DNA from: a virus
Reading direction: 5' to 3' (one strand)
Virus record (IMG/VR): IMGVR_UViG_3300025881_000006
Location: 1 to 64,000 of that record
Length of the DNA: 64,000 bases
The notes beneath the pieces were generated by a model. It made no database searches. It saw nothing but the letters and a program-made list of their open reading frames with translations, and was not told the DNA's origin. Positions within the stretch are counted from its first letter, which is position 1; each line of letters begins with the position of its first letter. A program made the position numbers and the translations under genes. This document shows, piece after piece, positions 1-8,313 of this stretch.

Positions 1-1301
1 ACAAATGCATTTCTTGCACAAACAATACCATATTTGTAGCTATTGATAACCGAGTCGGTCTCGTATAATACTTCTATGTTACCTTCAAACTCACCTAGTG
101 AAACGCCCGGAGTGAAGTCGGCTACTACAATGCCACGTTTTGTATCGTTGGCAAACGAAGGACTCTGTGTAGAGGCGAAAGCCATACGTAACGTATTAGC
201 AACATCATCGTAATACATATCCATATTCATGGCGATGTCATTTGGCTCAAAGTCAAATGCCTCACCTGTGATGGTATTATTAACCACTAAAGGACCGTGG
301 TCTATAAAGGTAGCTTGACGAGTAGCATTATCCCACTGCACCTCACCCACTCTCCATCGCCAAGTATTATCTTCCGTTGTTCTAGTGTAATGTATTACAC
401 CCTTAGCCGTACTACTGATATTAAACCAATAAGACCCAGAGGTAGAGTTAAGCGAGGTGGTGCCTAAATCAACAGTCCCTTCACCATAACTACCGTTTGT
501 ACTTAAATCCACTATAACCATTCTGTGGGTATTGGAGTCGTTCAATATCGCAACGCCACCTTCAAGTGTATCGTAATCGCTGTTAATGGTGCGATTATAG
601 GTAAAGTTGTTAGTTTGATTACTGCCAGTTTCAGTATATTGAAACTTAGCACCTTGAGTATAGTTACTACTTAAATTTGCTTTATGTAGGTAAATATCAT
701 CATTAGTAGTAGTCCAGAAGTAATCGTCGTTAAGAGGGTCGCGTATAGCTAACTGTCTGAAGTAATCCCCAGCGTCAGGGCCAGAAAATAAGTTGATGGA
801 TTGTAATAACCCATCGACATCTAAAGTAAGACCTATGTGAACTAGGCGCGCGACGGCATTTTGTTTGACATTAACAAATGCCACACGACTACCGTCAGGG
901 GTAACGTGTAATAACTTAGCGCCACTATAGAAAAAGTTATTTAACCCATTACTAGTGACATTACTATCCCTTACACTGGCTAATAGTTCACCGTCTGCAC
1001 TATATTGCATGGCCTCAAGATAATGGTAATTTAAGTCGGTATATGGTGAATATCCATACATCACAATAACACTACCGTTAGGTAACGTCGCTACTAAATA
1101 ACCAGGGGTATTATACTTAGTACTAGGATTATCATTTAAATGCATGTGATTTAGGAAGGTATCGTCTTTCAATTCGATAAGTTCTTTACCGTCAGTATAG
1201 GCACGATCGCCCACATTAACCGTAGCTTCACCAGCAATCGGAATGGTTATTACCGGGCGACTACCGCCTTCAGCATCTAATAGTTTACTAAGATTGGCCA
1301 T
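1..1301 (-). CDS. Tail fibre/appendage-like virion protein (C-terminus outside window)
   Basis: An uninterrupted reading frame of 433 codons runs on the minus strand from an ATG at 1301 to the window edge, so the C-terminus is missing. The start follows a clear AGGAG ribosome binding site. The translation starts MANLSKLLDAEGG and is rich in Asn, Thr, Gly and aromatic residues in short beta-like stretches (for example 'TPGYLVATLPNGSVIVMYG'), as in beta-propeller or receptor-binding parts of phage appendages. No catalytic motif is visible. It is the last visible member of a run of minus-strand tail-fibre-type genes, so a virion role is inferred from context. It could also be a sugar-binding or depolymerase-like tailspike; nothing seen decides this. 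Confidence 0.6.
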   Translation of the reverse strand, partial: MANLSKLLDAEGGSRPVITIPIAGEATVNVGDRAYTDGKELIELKDDTFLNHMHLNDNPSTKYNTPGYLVATLPNGSVIVMYGYSPYTDLNYHYLEAMQYSADGELLASVRDSNVTSNGLNNFFYSGAKLLHVTPDGSRVAFVNVKQNAVARLVHIGLTLDVDGLLQSINLFSGPDAGDYFRQLAIRDPLNDDYFWTTTNDDIYLHKANLSSNYTQGAKFQYTETGSNQTNNFTYNRTINSDYDTLEGGVAILNDSNTHRMVIVDLSTNGSYGEGTVDLGTTSLNSTSGSYWFNISSTAKGVIHYTRTTEDNTWRWRVGEVQWDNATRQATFIDHGPLVVNNTITGEAFDFEPNDIAMNMDMYYDDVANTLRMAFASTQSPSFANDTKRGIVVADFTPGVSLGEFEGNIEVLYETDSVINSYKYGIVCARNAF

Positions 1302-1328
1302 TAGCCAGCTCCTTTGAATTGATTAACA

Positions 1329-1928
1329 TTAACTCTGTATTACCATTACTGTCCAAAGGTCAGCAGCAGCTTTGTGAGCAATTATTTTAATAGCGTACTG
1401 GCCCTGTAGAACCATATCTACACTACTACGAGTACCGTCTACTAGCCAATCGGCACCTGATAGTGGTACGGTCACCATTCCAGCTAACCCTGATATTCTA
1501 GTGATTTCTATCTTATCACCGATGTCATAATCGGTATTTGAGATAGTATAAGTTACAGCAGGTAGTCCCCAATACTCCACCTCAGTTAATATACGACTAA
1601 CGTTTAAAGTGGTAGTAGTAGGATTGACATAATACAAAGGACGAGGGTCTACGTTGGGTACATTACCCAGACCTACATCGGCAGCGGTAGTACCATGTGG
1701 GTTACTTTCAATAAAGTGAGCAGTTAAGATAGCATCGTAGTTTTGAGCTATCTTAATTACTTCCTCAGGCGTGTTCTCATCTAACTTAAACAATGAATAC
1801 ATTGCTTTGTCAGCTAAATTAATAGCTATCTCACCTTCACTTAAACCAGTAACCGGTGGTACAGCATCTGCTATATTAGAACGGGGGAATTGGATTGGTC
1901 CTAAGACCACATTTTGAGGCAATGGCAT
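1329..1928 (-). CDS. Tail fibre-like protein with shared N-terminal module A
   Basis: A 199-residue protein. Residues about 6-45 contain the pattern G-P-I-Q-F-x-R-S ... A-V-P ... E-G-E-I-A-I-N-L-x-D-x-x-x-Y-S-L, which recurs in the genes at 3015-3545 and 3635-4624 and is probably a common attachment module. It then has 'YDAILTAHF', 'NPHGTTAADVGLGNV' (about residues 65-91): the NPHxTTxxxVGLGNV motif is typical of T4-type and other phage tail fibres. The C-terminal half looks like a small beta domain. No enzyme motif is seen. It sits 11 bp downstream of 1940-2365 and 27 bp upstream of the next fibre gene on the same strand, consistent with one transcription unit. Confidence 0.7.
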   Translation of the reverse strand: MPLPQNVVLGPIQFPRSNIADAVPPVTGLSEGEIAINLADKAMYSLFKLDENTPEEVIKIAQNYDAILTAHFIESNPHGTTAADVGLGNVPNVDPRPLYYVNPTTTTLNVSRILTEVEYWGLPAVTYTISNTDYDIGDKIEITRISGLAGMVTVPLSGADWLVDGTRSSVDMVLQGQYAIKIIAHKAAADLWTVMVIQS

Positions 1929-1939
1929 ACGTACTTACC

Positions 1940-2365
1940 TCATCGAAGGGCTATAGGGATTTCGTAATCCTCAGCAGGTGCCATAATCAAATCTACATCC
2001 GCTTCAGTATACAATCCAAGTGATTCCAATGTGGGACGCATTCGTGGGTCTTGTAAATCAATAAACTCACGTTGTCTCACGTTATCCAACGTTTTATGTA
2101 ACGTGGTATCCGGTGGGTCTGCCTTCAATCCATTTTGTTCCATGATGTAGATACTATCTAACTTATCCCCAATGTCCATCCGGTCAAAGAACGCAGCTTT
2201 GGTAATGATAAACGTATCACCATTATCTTCAGGTAATGAAATGTCAGCTGAATTAAAAACCAACTGCTCACTAGTACCATCACTGTATTCATTCAATATT
2301 TCATCACCGTCAACAGGTTCAACACCTGGATTGGTAAGGTTATCAGTGTTTACTATGGTTCTCAT
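1940..2365 (-). CDS. Small acidic protein of the tail fibre cluster, unknown
   Basis: A 141-residue acidic protein (many Asp and Glu, few Lys). Its ATG overlaps the TGA of the upstream gene (ATGA at 2362-2365), so the two are probably translationally coupled. I recognise no domain. The middle has 'DLQDPRMRPTLESLGLYTEADVDL', which could be a short helical segment. Embedded between appendage genes, it may be a small virion component or a fibre chaperone; that is inference from position only. Confidence 0.6.
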   Translation of the reverse strand: MRTIVNTDNLTNPGVEPVDGDEILNEYSDGTSEQLVFNSADISLPEDNGDTFIITKAAFFDRMDIGDKLDSIYIMEQNGLKADPPDTTLHKTLDNVRQREFIDLQDPRMRPTLESLGLYTEADVDLIMAPAEDYEIPIALR

Positions 2366-2946
2366 AATTCTATCTCCAGGATTTCAGATTCCATTAAATA
2401 ATCCATTGCTAAAGTGTGCCTTGCTCCGCTACTTTTATTTTTATATTCAATTCTTAACTGCGATTGAAACTCAACACAGCCATGAACGAAGTTAAACAAA
2501 TACTCGCGGGACAGTACACCGAAGCCACTTTGATAATAAAACCCTTCCACCTGACCACTACGTTGGGTCCAGAAGCCCCACATTAAATGATTAAACGTGG
2601 TACCTTGAGAGTAGAATGTAATACTCTGATTACCATCTATGGTTATACGTATCTCAAGATTCTTTGACATACCAAACAGATTACACAGATATCCATGGCC
2701 GTTAATCTGTCGATATAGTTGCCAAGACGATTCATTACCAGTAACGGTCTGAGCCCTTTGACGACCATTCCATTCTTTATACGTAGACCCTGCGGTAGGG
2801 AACTGTGAAGGAGAAGAGGGGTTTTGTACACCCCTAACCTTCTTCTGAGGGATGGCCGTATCTAGAGGAACAGTATTAAACTTCTCAGTAACGTCACCAC
2901 AGCATCTAGGGGATAACAATATCCTAGCGTCAAATGGATTTGGCAT
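2362..2946 (-). CDS. Unknown protein of the tail fibre cluster, possible receptor-binding beta domain
   Basis: A 194-residue protein rich in Gln, Asn, Ser, Gly and aromatic residues, with a pattern of short beta strands ('LEIRITIDGNQSITFYS', 'GFYYQSGFGVLSREYLFNF'). The N-terminus has three cysteines (about residues 15-16 and further on). It is preceded by an AGGAG-type site and couples to the next gene by ATGA. Composition and context suggest a virion appendage or tip domain. No family was recognised and no catalytic residues are apparent. Confidence 0.6.
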   Translation of the reverse strand: MPNPFDARILLSPRCCGDVTEKFNTVPLDTAIPQKKVRGVQNPSSPSQFPTAGSTYKEWNGRQRAQTVTGNESSWQLYRQINGHGYLCNLFGMSKNLEIRITIDGNQSITFYSQGTTFNHLMWGFWTQRSGQVEGFYYQSGFGVLSREYLFNFVHGCVEFQSQLRIEYKNKSSGARHTLAMDYLMESEILEIEL

Positions 2947-3014
2947 TAGTAAGCTCCTTGGTTAGATTTAAATCGCTCTTAAACCATAACCGTTACCGGT
3001 AAGTAAAAACGACT

Positions 3015-3545
3015 TTAGGTTTCTAAATTAGTCAAATAGACTTTGTTGTTAGCAACGTCAACAATCAATTCAAACTGACCTTTACCTGTTAAGGTAGCTT
3101 CAGTATCAACTGTTTCATGGTCAATAACAAATTCAGTTGCAGGGTCATCGCTGACTACTGTTACCAAACCAGCTGTTACCCACACGTTATCAATTTCAAC
3201 AATGGCATTTTGAGCCATCTTACTAACTTCAATAGTAACCGTTGCTACTGCTGTACCTACACGTTTAACCACGTAGTCGATATAATCACCATCTAATGTT
3301 TGGTCATCGTCAGATAATATCACCAACTTGGTATTGTGAGGGTCACGTTCACTAAAGTGAGCTGCCAATACTGCATCGTAAGACGTACCGATGGTAAACA
3401 TGTTACCTTCAGCATCTTTAGAAAACAATATATGGTCCGTGACGTTTACCGCTATCCCGCCTACTGCAACTAGACTAGCATCTGGCACTGCGCCAGCGTC
3501 TATTGAGTATGGGAATCCTAATGGACCTAGTATGAACTTAGCCAT
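3015..3545 (-). CDS. Tail fibre-like protein with divergent module A
   Basis: A 176-residue protein. The first about 60 residues match the module in 1329-1928: 'LGPLGFPYSIDAGAVP', then G-G-I-A-V-N-V-T-D ... F-S, then 'SYDAVLAAHFSERDPHNT', which parallels 'NYDAILTAHFIESNPHGT' in the neighbour. The rest looks like a small beta domain. The shared N-terminus with different C-termini suggests paralogous appendage subunits that dock to the same site on the tail. Its start follows 'GGAG' after a terminator-like hairpin at 3581-3615. Confidence 0.65.
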   Translation of the reverse strand: MAKFILGPLGFPYSIDAGAVPDASLVAVGGIAVNVTDHILFSKDAEGNMFTIGTSYDAVLAAHFSERDPHNTKLVILSDDDQTLDGDYIDYVVKRVGTAVATVTIEVSKMAQNAIVEIDNVWVTAGLVTVVSDDPATEFVIDHETVDTEATLTGKGQFELIVDVANNKVYLTNLET

Positions 3546-3580
3546 TATTAGTACACTCCTTCTTTATTAAAACGAACAAT

Positions 3581-3615
3581 AAGACACGACAGACCGTAAA
3601 GTCATGTCGTGTCTT
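3581..3615 (-). terminator. Hairpin downstream of fibre gene 3635-4624
   Basis: Perfect 11-bp stem AAGACACGACA/TGTCGTGTCTT with a 13-base loop, between two minus-strand fibre genes. It may end the upstream transcript or partly reduce read-through. Confidence 0.55.
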
Positions 3616-3634
3616 AGTAGGTATACTAATTAAC

Positions 3635-4624
3635 TTAGAACGTTTGACCGTAGTCTAAGTTAGCAGCTAATCCTACCACTAATGCATTAGCATGATTGAT
3701 AGCCTGTTGCTTAGCATCCGCTACAGCTTTAGAGCTAGCAACGTTTGTTTCAGACTGAGAATCAGTATCGTTAGAGATAGCTGTTTTATCAATCTTAAGC
3801 GCAAGACCAGTATCAGCATATTGCTTAGCAGCGTTAAGAGCATCAAGTACCGCTTTAGAAGACGCAACTTCAGTTTCACTACTTGAATTGATAGCGTTAG
3901 AGATAGACGTTTTGTCTACTTTAAGAGCCAGGCCATCTGTTAACGCAGTGATAGTAGCTTTAGTTGCTAAACTGTTAGTAATTGAAGTAATAGCGTCGCC
4001 GTTATTACTTAATTGAGTAGCAAGTTCAGATAACGTATCCAATGCTTCTGGTGGCGCGCCACCTAAGATGTCAGACTTAACTTGGTCAGCATACGTTTCA
4101 GCATTTGATTGAGCAGTAACTGCACGGTCGTATGCAATCTTAACAGCAGCAGAAGAGGCGTACTGTGCAGAGTTTGCTTCGTTAATCGCATCAGAGATAC
4201 CGAAGTTTTCAACGTTACCTAGACCAACGTCTTCTTTGGTAAGGTTACTAACGTTGTCATTGGCAGAAGTGATGTTTGCTTCAGCAGTCTTAAGACGGTT
4301 ACCTAGTTTAAGTAACGTATCAAGAGCTGCGTCTAGTGCACCACCTTTAAGCGCGTTGTCACCAGCAAGAGCGTATGCGTTAGATGATGCAATGGCAGCA
4401 GCTTTTGCAGTAGCAATGTCAGCAGTGTAATCGCGACCAAGTGTGATAACGGCACCGTTATGGTCAAGGGTGTAAAGCTTACGGTCAACTAAGTTGATTG
4501 CAAGTGCACCTTCGCGCATATCAGCGGCTAGTGGTACTGCACCACCAGTTACCGAGCGGTCGAACTGGATTTGACCTAAGTCAATTGATACATTTTCTTC
4601 AGCAGTTGTAATAGGGATTGGCAT
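3635..4624 (-). CDS. Tail fibre protein with module A and fibre repeats
   Basis: A 329-residue protein. Residues about 10-65 carry the module A pattern ('LGQIQFDRSVTGGAVP', 'EGALAINLVDRKLYTLD'). 'LTKEDVGLGNVENFGISDA' follows, a classical tail fibre motif. The C-terminal third has at least two repeats of about 35 residues with the core S-E-T-E/N-V-A-S-S-K-A-V followed by an Ala/Gln helix and 'LALKxDKTxIS', as in Phage_fiber_2-type repeats, which form trimeric shafts. The whole is Ala/Asn/Ser rich with no enzyme motif. Role: a fibre shaft attached through module A. A hairpin downstream at 3581-3615 probably terminates its transcript. Confidence 0.8.
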   Translation of the reverse strand: MPIPITTAEENVSIDLGQIQFDRSVTGGAVPLAADMREGALAINLVDRKLYTLDHNGAVITLGRDYTADIATAKAAAIASSNAYALAGDNALKGGALDAALDTLLKLGNRLKTAEANITSANDNVSNLTKEDVGLGNVENFGISDAINEANSAQYASSAAVKIAYDRAVTAQSNAETYADQVKSDILGGAPPEALDTLSELATQLSNNGDAITSITNSLATKATITALTDGLALKVDKTSISNAINSSSETEVASSKAVLDALNAAKQYADTGLALKIDKTAISNDTDSQSETNVASSKAVADAKQQAINHANALVVGLAANLDYGQTF

Positions 4625-4730
4625 GTAATGCTCCTGTTGGATTTAAAAATATAAGACAGCGTTAGAATACCCTATCGGCTAGAGGCCTAAGTTAGTTATT
4701 CCGTTTCACTATGGTGTCATATTATTGTAC

Positions 4731-5951
4731 TTAAAAAGTTACATCACGGTTTAACGTGATTCGAATGGTCTCTAAGATATCATCAATCTCTTCATCAACG
4801 ATAGCTTCAACCACTTCAGTACCCACTTGTTCTTGAGTGGTTTGATGTGGGTTATCTGCATCGTGTATGTGTGCATCAACAATCTCAGTCAAGTCTAAAG
4901 TGGCTTGTTTGAAAGTGCTAATCTCATCAGCAACGATATTAATCTCCGTATCTGGGGCACGGAAAGTAACATCGGTAAGGATGGGATTGATTTGCCATTC
5001 CCATGGCTCATTGTAGTCGTCTGAGTTCTCAGAAGAGGTGGTCATTCGCGTTACAACGATGTAAGCGTTCTCCCATACCCCATCAGGGTCCGTCAATCGA
5101 ATGTAGAGGTGATTTGTATCGTTACCCCTAGTAATGACATCCATTACGATAGAAACGCCACCTAAACCGGTAGAGGCGTAATGTTGCGTTTCTAGTCCAT
5201 TTTCTTTTTCTTTAGCAGTAACCGTGAATTTACCTGTACCTAACGTAGAGATAATTTCAAAGTCTAATGAGAAAAAAGCATCTTGGTTAATACTACGACC
5301 AAAAATCAATTCAACCGCACCGGTATAAGAACTTAGTAATATATCGGCATCGACTGTTAACAATTTAGTACGTCCAGATATCGTAAGCTTTCTATCGAGT
5401 TGCTCACGTATATCGGCTAACATATCACCGTTGTTAATATCAATTGCTTCTTTAATTCCCACTAGCGCTTCAGTAAGGCCACTAAGCCCCACTAGGTCAT
5501 GTGCGTCGTGCTTGTGGTCTTCAGGTGGAAAGACAACGGGTTTGTTCCGTATGTCATCCCAATGTACGGTAAGGTCAACTTGATCTAAACCTTCAACTAT
5601 CTCTAAGATAGCCGTTGCCTCAGAAGAATATTCCCCACCTACAACTTGGTAATCTAACATTAGAACATCAGCAGTAAGCGTCTCATTAATAATCGCTATA
5701 GCTGTCATTACCTCATGCCCCGTTGCCATAGTAGCAGCTTGGTATAGGTAAACAGGAATGTAATCCTGTCCTAGTATTAGATTTTGACCAGACTGTCTCC
5801 CAACAATTAATCCACTCGTATAGAACGGACCATTTTGAGGAACGATAATACGATTGTTATCTTCACTAAGATCGTGAATTTCATCGATAACAGCATTATT
5901 GGGACTGACAGCACTCGGGTCAAAGGCGTACTTGTGTACCGTCGGTAACAT
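4731..5951 (-). CDS. Tail fibre/appendage protein with shared N-terminal module B
   Basis: A 406-residue protein. Its first about 190 residues are paralogous to those of the gene at 7073-8200: Y-x-F/Y-D-P-S-x-x-S-P, 'IIVPQNGPFY', 'LILGQDYIPVY' and 'YQVVGGEY' all have equivalents there in the same order. The middle has 'DHKHDAHDLVGLSGL', a His-rich linker typical of fibres. Near the C-terminus 'HIHDADNPHQTTQEQVG' repeats the NPHxTT fibre signature. I infer a trimeric appendage protein docked through module B. It follows a UUCG-loop hairpin at 5971-5999. Confidence 0.7.
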   Translation of the reverse strand: MLPTVHKYAFDPSAVSPNNAVIDEIHDLSEDNNRIIVPQNGPFYTSGLIVGRQSGQNLILGQDYIPVYLYQAATMATGHEVMTAIAIINETLTADVLMLDYQVVGGEYSSEATAILEIVEGLDQVDLTVHWDDIRNKPVVFPPEDHKHDAHDLVGLSGLTEALVGIKEAIDINNGDMLADIREQLDRKLTISGRTKLLTVDADILLSSYTGAVELIFGRSINQDAFFSLDFEIISTLGTGKFTVTAKEKENGLETQHYASTGLGGVSIVMDVITRGNDTNHLYIRLTDPDGVWENAYIVVTRMTTSSENSDDYNEPWEWQINPILTDVTFRAPDTEINIVADEISTFKQATLDLTEIVDAHIHDADNPHQTTQEQVGTEVVEAIVDEEIDDILETIRITLNRDVTF

Positions 5952-5970
5952 GGTAAACTCCTTATAACTT

Positions 5971-5999
5971 GCATAAAGAGTAGGGGACGAATCCCCTAC
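5971..5999 (-). terminator. UUCG hairpin followed by TATGC, minus strand
   Basis: Stem GTAGGGGA/TCCCCTAC (5980-5999) has a TTCG loop on the minus strand and is followed there by TCTTTATGC. It lies between 6029-7039 and 4731-5951. Confidence 0.6.
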
Positions 6000-6028
6000 C
6001 CAAGATACATGAGATGGTCAAGGGTGGA

Positions 6029-7039
6029 TTAACTAGTGGCTATGATAAGCCATTCAATTCCGTCCCACTTAAGAGTTACCCACTGGAAGTCACCGGTAAG
6101 ACTTAACGATGTTTCACCTTCAACAGGGCCAGTTACTGTAATACTGTTATCGCCACCAGAACCGAAACGGTCACGGATTTTGATTTCAGCATTATCAGGT
6201 ACATCCACTGTAGGTAGAGTACGTGTTATAGCAGTAGTACGTGAATCAGCTACCCAGACATCATAAGGAACTAAAGGACCGGTTGGAGTTTTAGTTATTG
6301 CACCTAAGATAGCAAGTGAAGTTTGAGCTGAGTTGATAGTCGCTAATGCTTGAGCGGTAGCAGTACTTGCAGCGTCGCCAACAGCAGCCACACCAGTAGA
6401 ACGTGATAAGGCTAAAGCATTGGTACCGGCAGTCACTGCATCGTTAATTTCAGTCAACTTGTTGTTAACATTACCTTCAATCTCAGTCAAGCTAGCATTT
6501 AGTGCAGCAACAGTATCATCTACTAATGCTCCAGCGTTATCCGCTAATAAATCTTGAGTTGCTTGTAACAAAGCAGCGTCAATGTTATTGGCAGCTTCAA
6601 CAGCGGCCGCTGACTTAACAGTTACATCTTGTTGTGCAGCTAATACTTGACCAGTCTGAGTGGCAATAGTCGCAGCAACTTCATTGATGTTGTTATTTAT
6701 CGCAGTAGCCTGAGCAGTAACATCAGTTACACTTGAGTTCAACTGTTGTACCACATCAGATACTAACGCTTGGCTATTTGCTAATACTAGTGCACTGGCA
6801 GCATCTAATACAGCTTGGTCAATGTTCTCTTCAGATTGCTTAGCATCTGAAGCTGCAAGGATAGCAGTTTCTAACTGTAGAAATACTTCAGCAGTAGATA
6901 ACTGTTTAAGCGCCTGAGCAGCATAAAGCATTTCGTTGGCAGTAGTTCCGTCAGTACTTGACAGTACTTTTAGACGAGAGTATTGACTATCCAATATTTC
7001 ACGGGCCGTCGGGGCGGTGAGATTTACGGGAGTTTCCAT
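6029..7039 (-). CDS. Coiled-coil tail fibre shaft-like protein
   Basis: A 336-residue protein dominated by Ala, Gln, Asn, Thr and Val in heptad-like order from about residue 40 to 240 ('AQATAINNNINEVAATIATQ', 'LNASLTEIEGNVNNKLTEI'), predicting a long alpha-helical or mixed shaft. The last about 80 residues form a beta-rich domain ('PLVPYDVWVADSRT', 'NAEIKIRDRFG', 'FQWVTLKWDGIEWLI'), similar in style to C-terminal domains of phage structural proteins that end 'W..V.W.G..W.v'. No enzyme motif. Context and architecture support a virion fibre. Confidence 0.7.
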   Translation of the reverse strand: METPVNLTAPTAREILDSQYSRLKVLSSTDGTTANEMLYAAQALKQLSTAEVFLQLETAILAASDAKQSEENIDQAVLDAASALVLANSQALVSDVVQQLNSSVTDVTAQATAINNNINEVAATIATQTGQVLAAQQDVTVKSAAAVEAANNIDAALLQATQDLLADNAGALVDDTVAALNASLTEIEGNVNNKLTEINDAVTAGTNALALSRSTGVAAVGDAASTATAQALATINSAQTSLAILGAITKTPTGPLVPYDVWVADSRTTAITRTLPTVDVPDNAEIKIRDRFGSGGDNSITVTGPVEGETSLSLTGDFQWVTLKWDGIEWLIIATS

Positions 7040-7072
7040 TAAAGGTACCTCAATGAGTTTGATTAATAGACA

Positions 7073-8200
7073 TTAGTTGGTAGTAAATACCGCTTCTTCT
7101 GCCAATGAATTGAAAATAAGTTTGTCGATGACAATCTCTGCGAGTTCTCCTGCACCGCCTGAACGTAATACAGTAATTTCACCTGTCACATCATTCGCTA
7201 CATAAACACCCCATCCTACTGTGTAGTTTTGCGGCACTGATGTATTGATAGTGGTAGATGTGATAACAAAGTGGTTATTAACAAACTCTGTTTCATCACC
7301 AATATAAATGGTGGGGCGATTCTGACTGTCGTATGTGAAGCGTGCTACCGAACTTAACCGATGCCCTTCATAACGACCTTGTGCTTTTAACCAACTACCA
7401 CCCGGAGTCGAGTCAAACCTTGAGGCTACTCTTCCTGAGAATTCGTAATGCGTTGGTTCTTCGGTTGTACTTAACACTGTTACTTTAATAAGCACATCTG
7501 TGTCAATTTGAAATTGAGGAATCAGTATTCCTACCTCACCAACATGGTTAAGTACATTCATGCCTTTTACAGGAGCATGTTTGTGATTACCTATGTTACT
7601 CGCCACTTGGTTAAGTCTATCTTGGAGACCTATAATATCTTCAACCGTGTGTAAATGATTTGCTTGATACTCGCCAGTGATGGCAGCGCGTATATTTTGC
7701 AATTCATTAATAACGTGTGTAAGGTTAGTTAAATCTTCACCAGAGACAACATGCGCACTAGGGGGGAAGGTATCAGGTAAACCGATAACGTCTTCCATAG
7801 AACGTGTGTCTGGGAATGAAAGTAAGGTACCCAAAGCTGCTAACAGCTCTCTACCTTCAATTACATGTGGACCACCCACAACCTGATACGACTCAATCAC
7901 AACAGGGCCAGAGAGTTCTTTGTCTAAGATAGTAACACTACCATAAGGGTCAGAACCAATCATCTCTTCAAAACGAGAATAGCGGTGTGTGAATATATAA
8001 TCCGTACCAAGGACCAATACTCTATTAGTCTCTTCATGAACTAATATAAAACCATCACGATAGAAAGGAGCTTGCTCCGGTACTATCACGTGGTAGTTAT
8101 CATCGTTCAGTGGTGTGAGGGTATGTCGTTCGTCTCGCTTTATATTAGCGGGTGACTGACCCGATGGGTCATATTCGTAGAGATAGCCTTCAACTGACAT
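7073..8200 (-). CDS. Tail fibre/appendage protein with shared N-terminal module B
   Basis: A 375-residue protein. I place the start at the ATG at 8200 because it lies 4 bases after AGGAGT; the GTG at 8206 would lie inside that site. Residues about 1-110 parallel the gene at 4731-5951: 'YEYDPSGQSPAN', 'VIVPEQAPFY', 'VLVLGTDYIFTHRY', 'YQVVGGPHVIEG'. His-containing linkers such as 'HLHTVEDIIGLQDRL' and 'NHKHAPVKG' follow, then a beta-rich C-terminus. It is the first gene of the minus-strand fibre cluster and is divergent from 8314-9546, so the promoter for the cluster probably lies in 8201-8313. Confidence 0.7.
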   Translation of the reverse strand: MSVEGYLYEYDPSGQSPANIKRDERHTLTPLNDDNYHVIVPEQAPFYRDGFILVHEETNRVLVLGTDYIFTHRYSRFEEMIGSDPYGSVTILDKELSGPVVIESYQVVGGPHVIEGRELLAALGTLLSFPDTRSMEDVIGLPDTFPPSAHVVSGEDLTNLTHVINELQNIRAAITGEYQANHLHTVEDIIGLQDRLNQVASNIGNHKHAPVKGMNVLNHVGEVGILIPQFQIDTDVLIKVTVLSTTEEPTHYEFSGRVASRFDSTPGGSWLKAQGRYEGHRLSSVARFTYDSQNRPTIYIGDETEFVNNHFVITSTTINTSVPQNYTVGWGVYVANDVTGEITVLRSGGAGELAEIVIDKLIFNSLAEEAVFTTN

Positions 8201-8313
8201 ACTCACTCCTTGGACCTGTTGTGTTAATAAGTTAAAATCGTGTAAAGAATTACATATTATTGATTTTTTAGTGCCTAAACTATGTGAAACGTTACCACTA
8301 ATAAAGGAGCATA

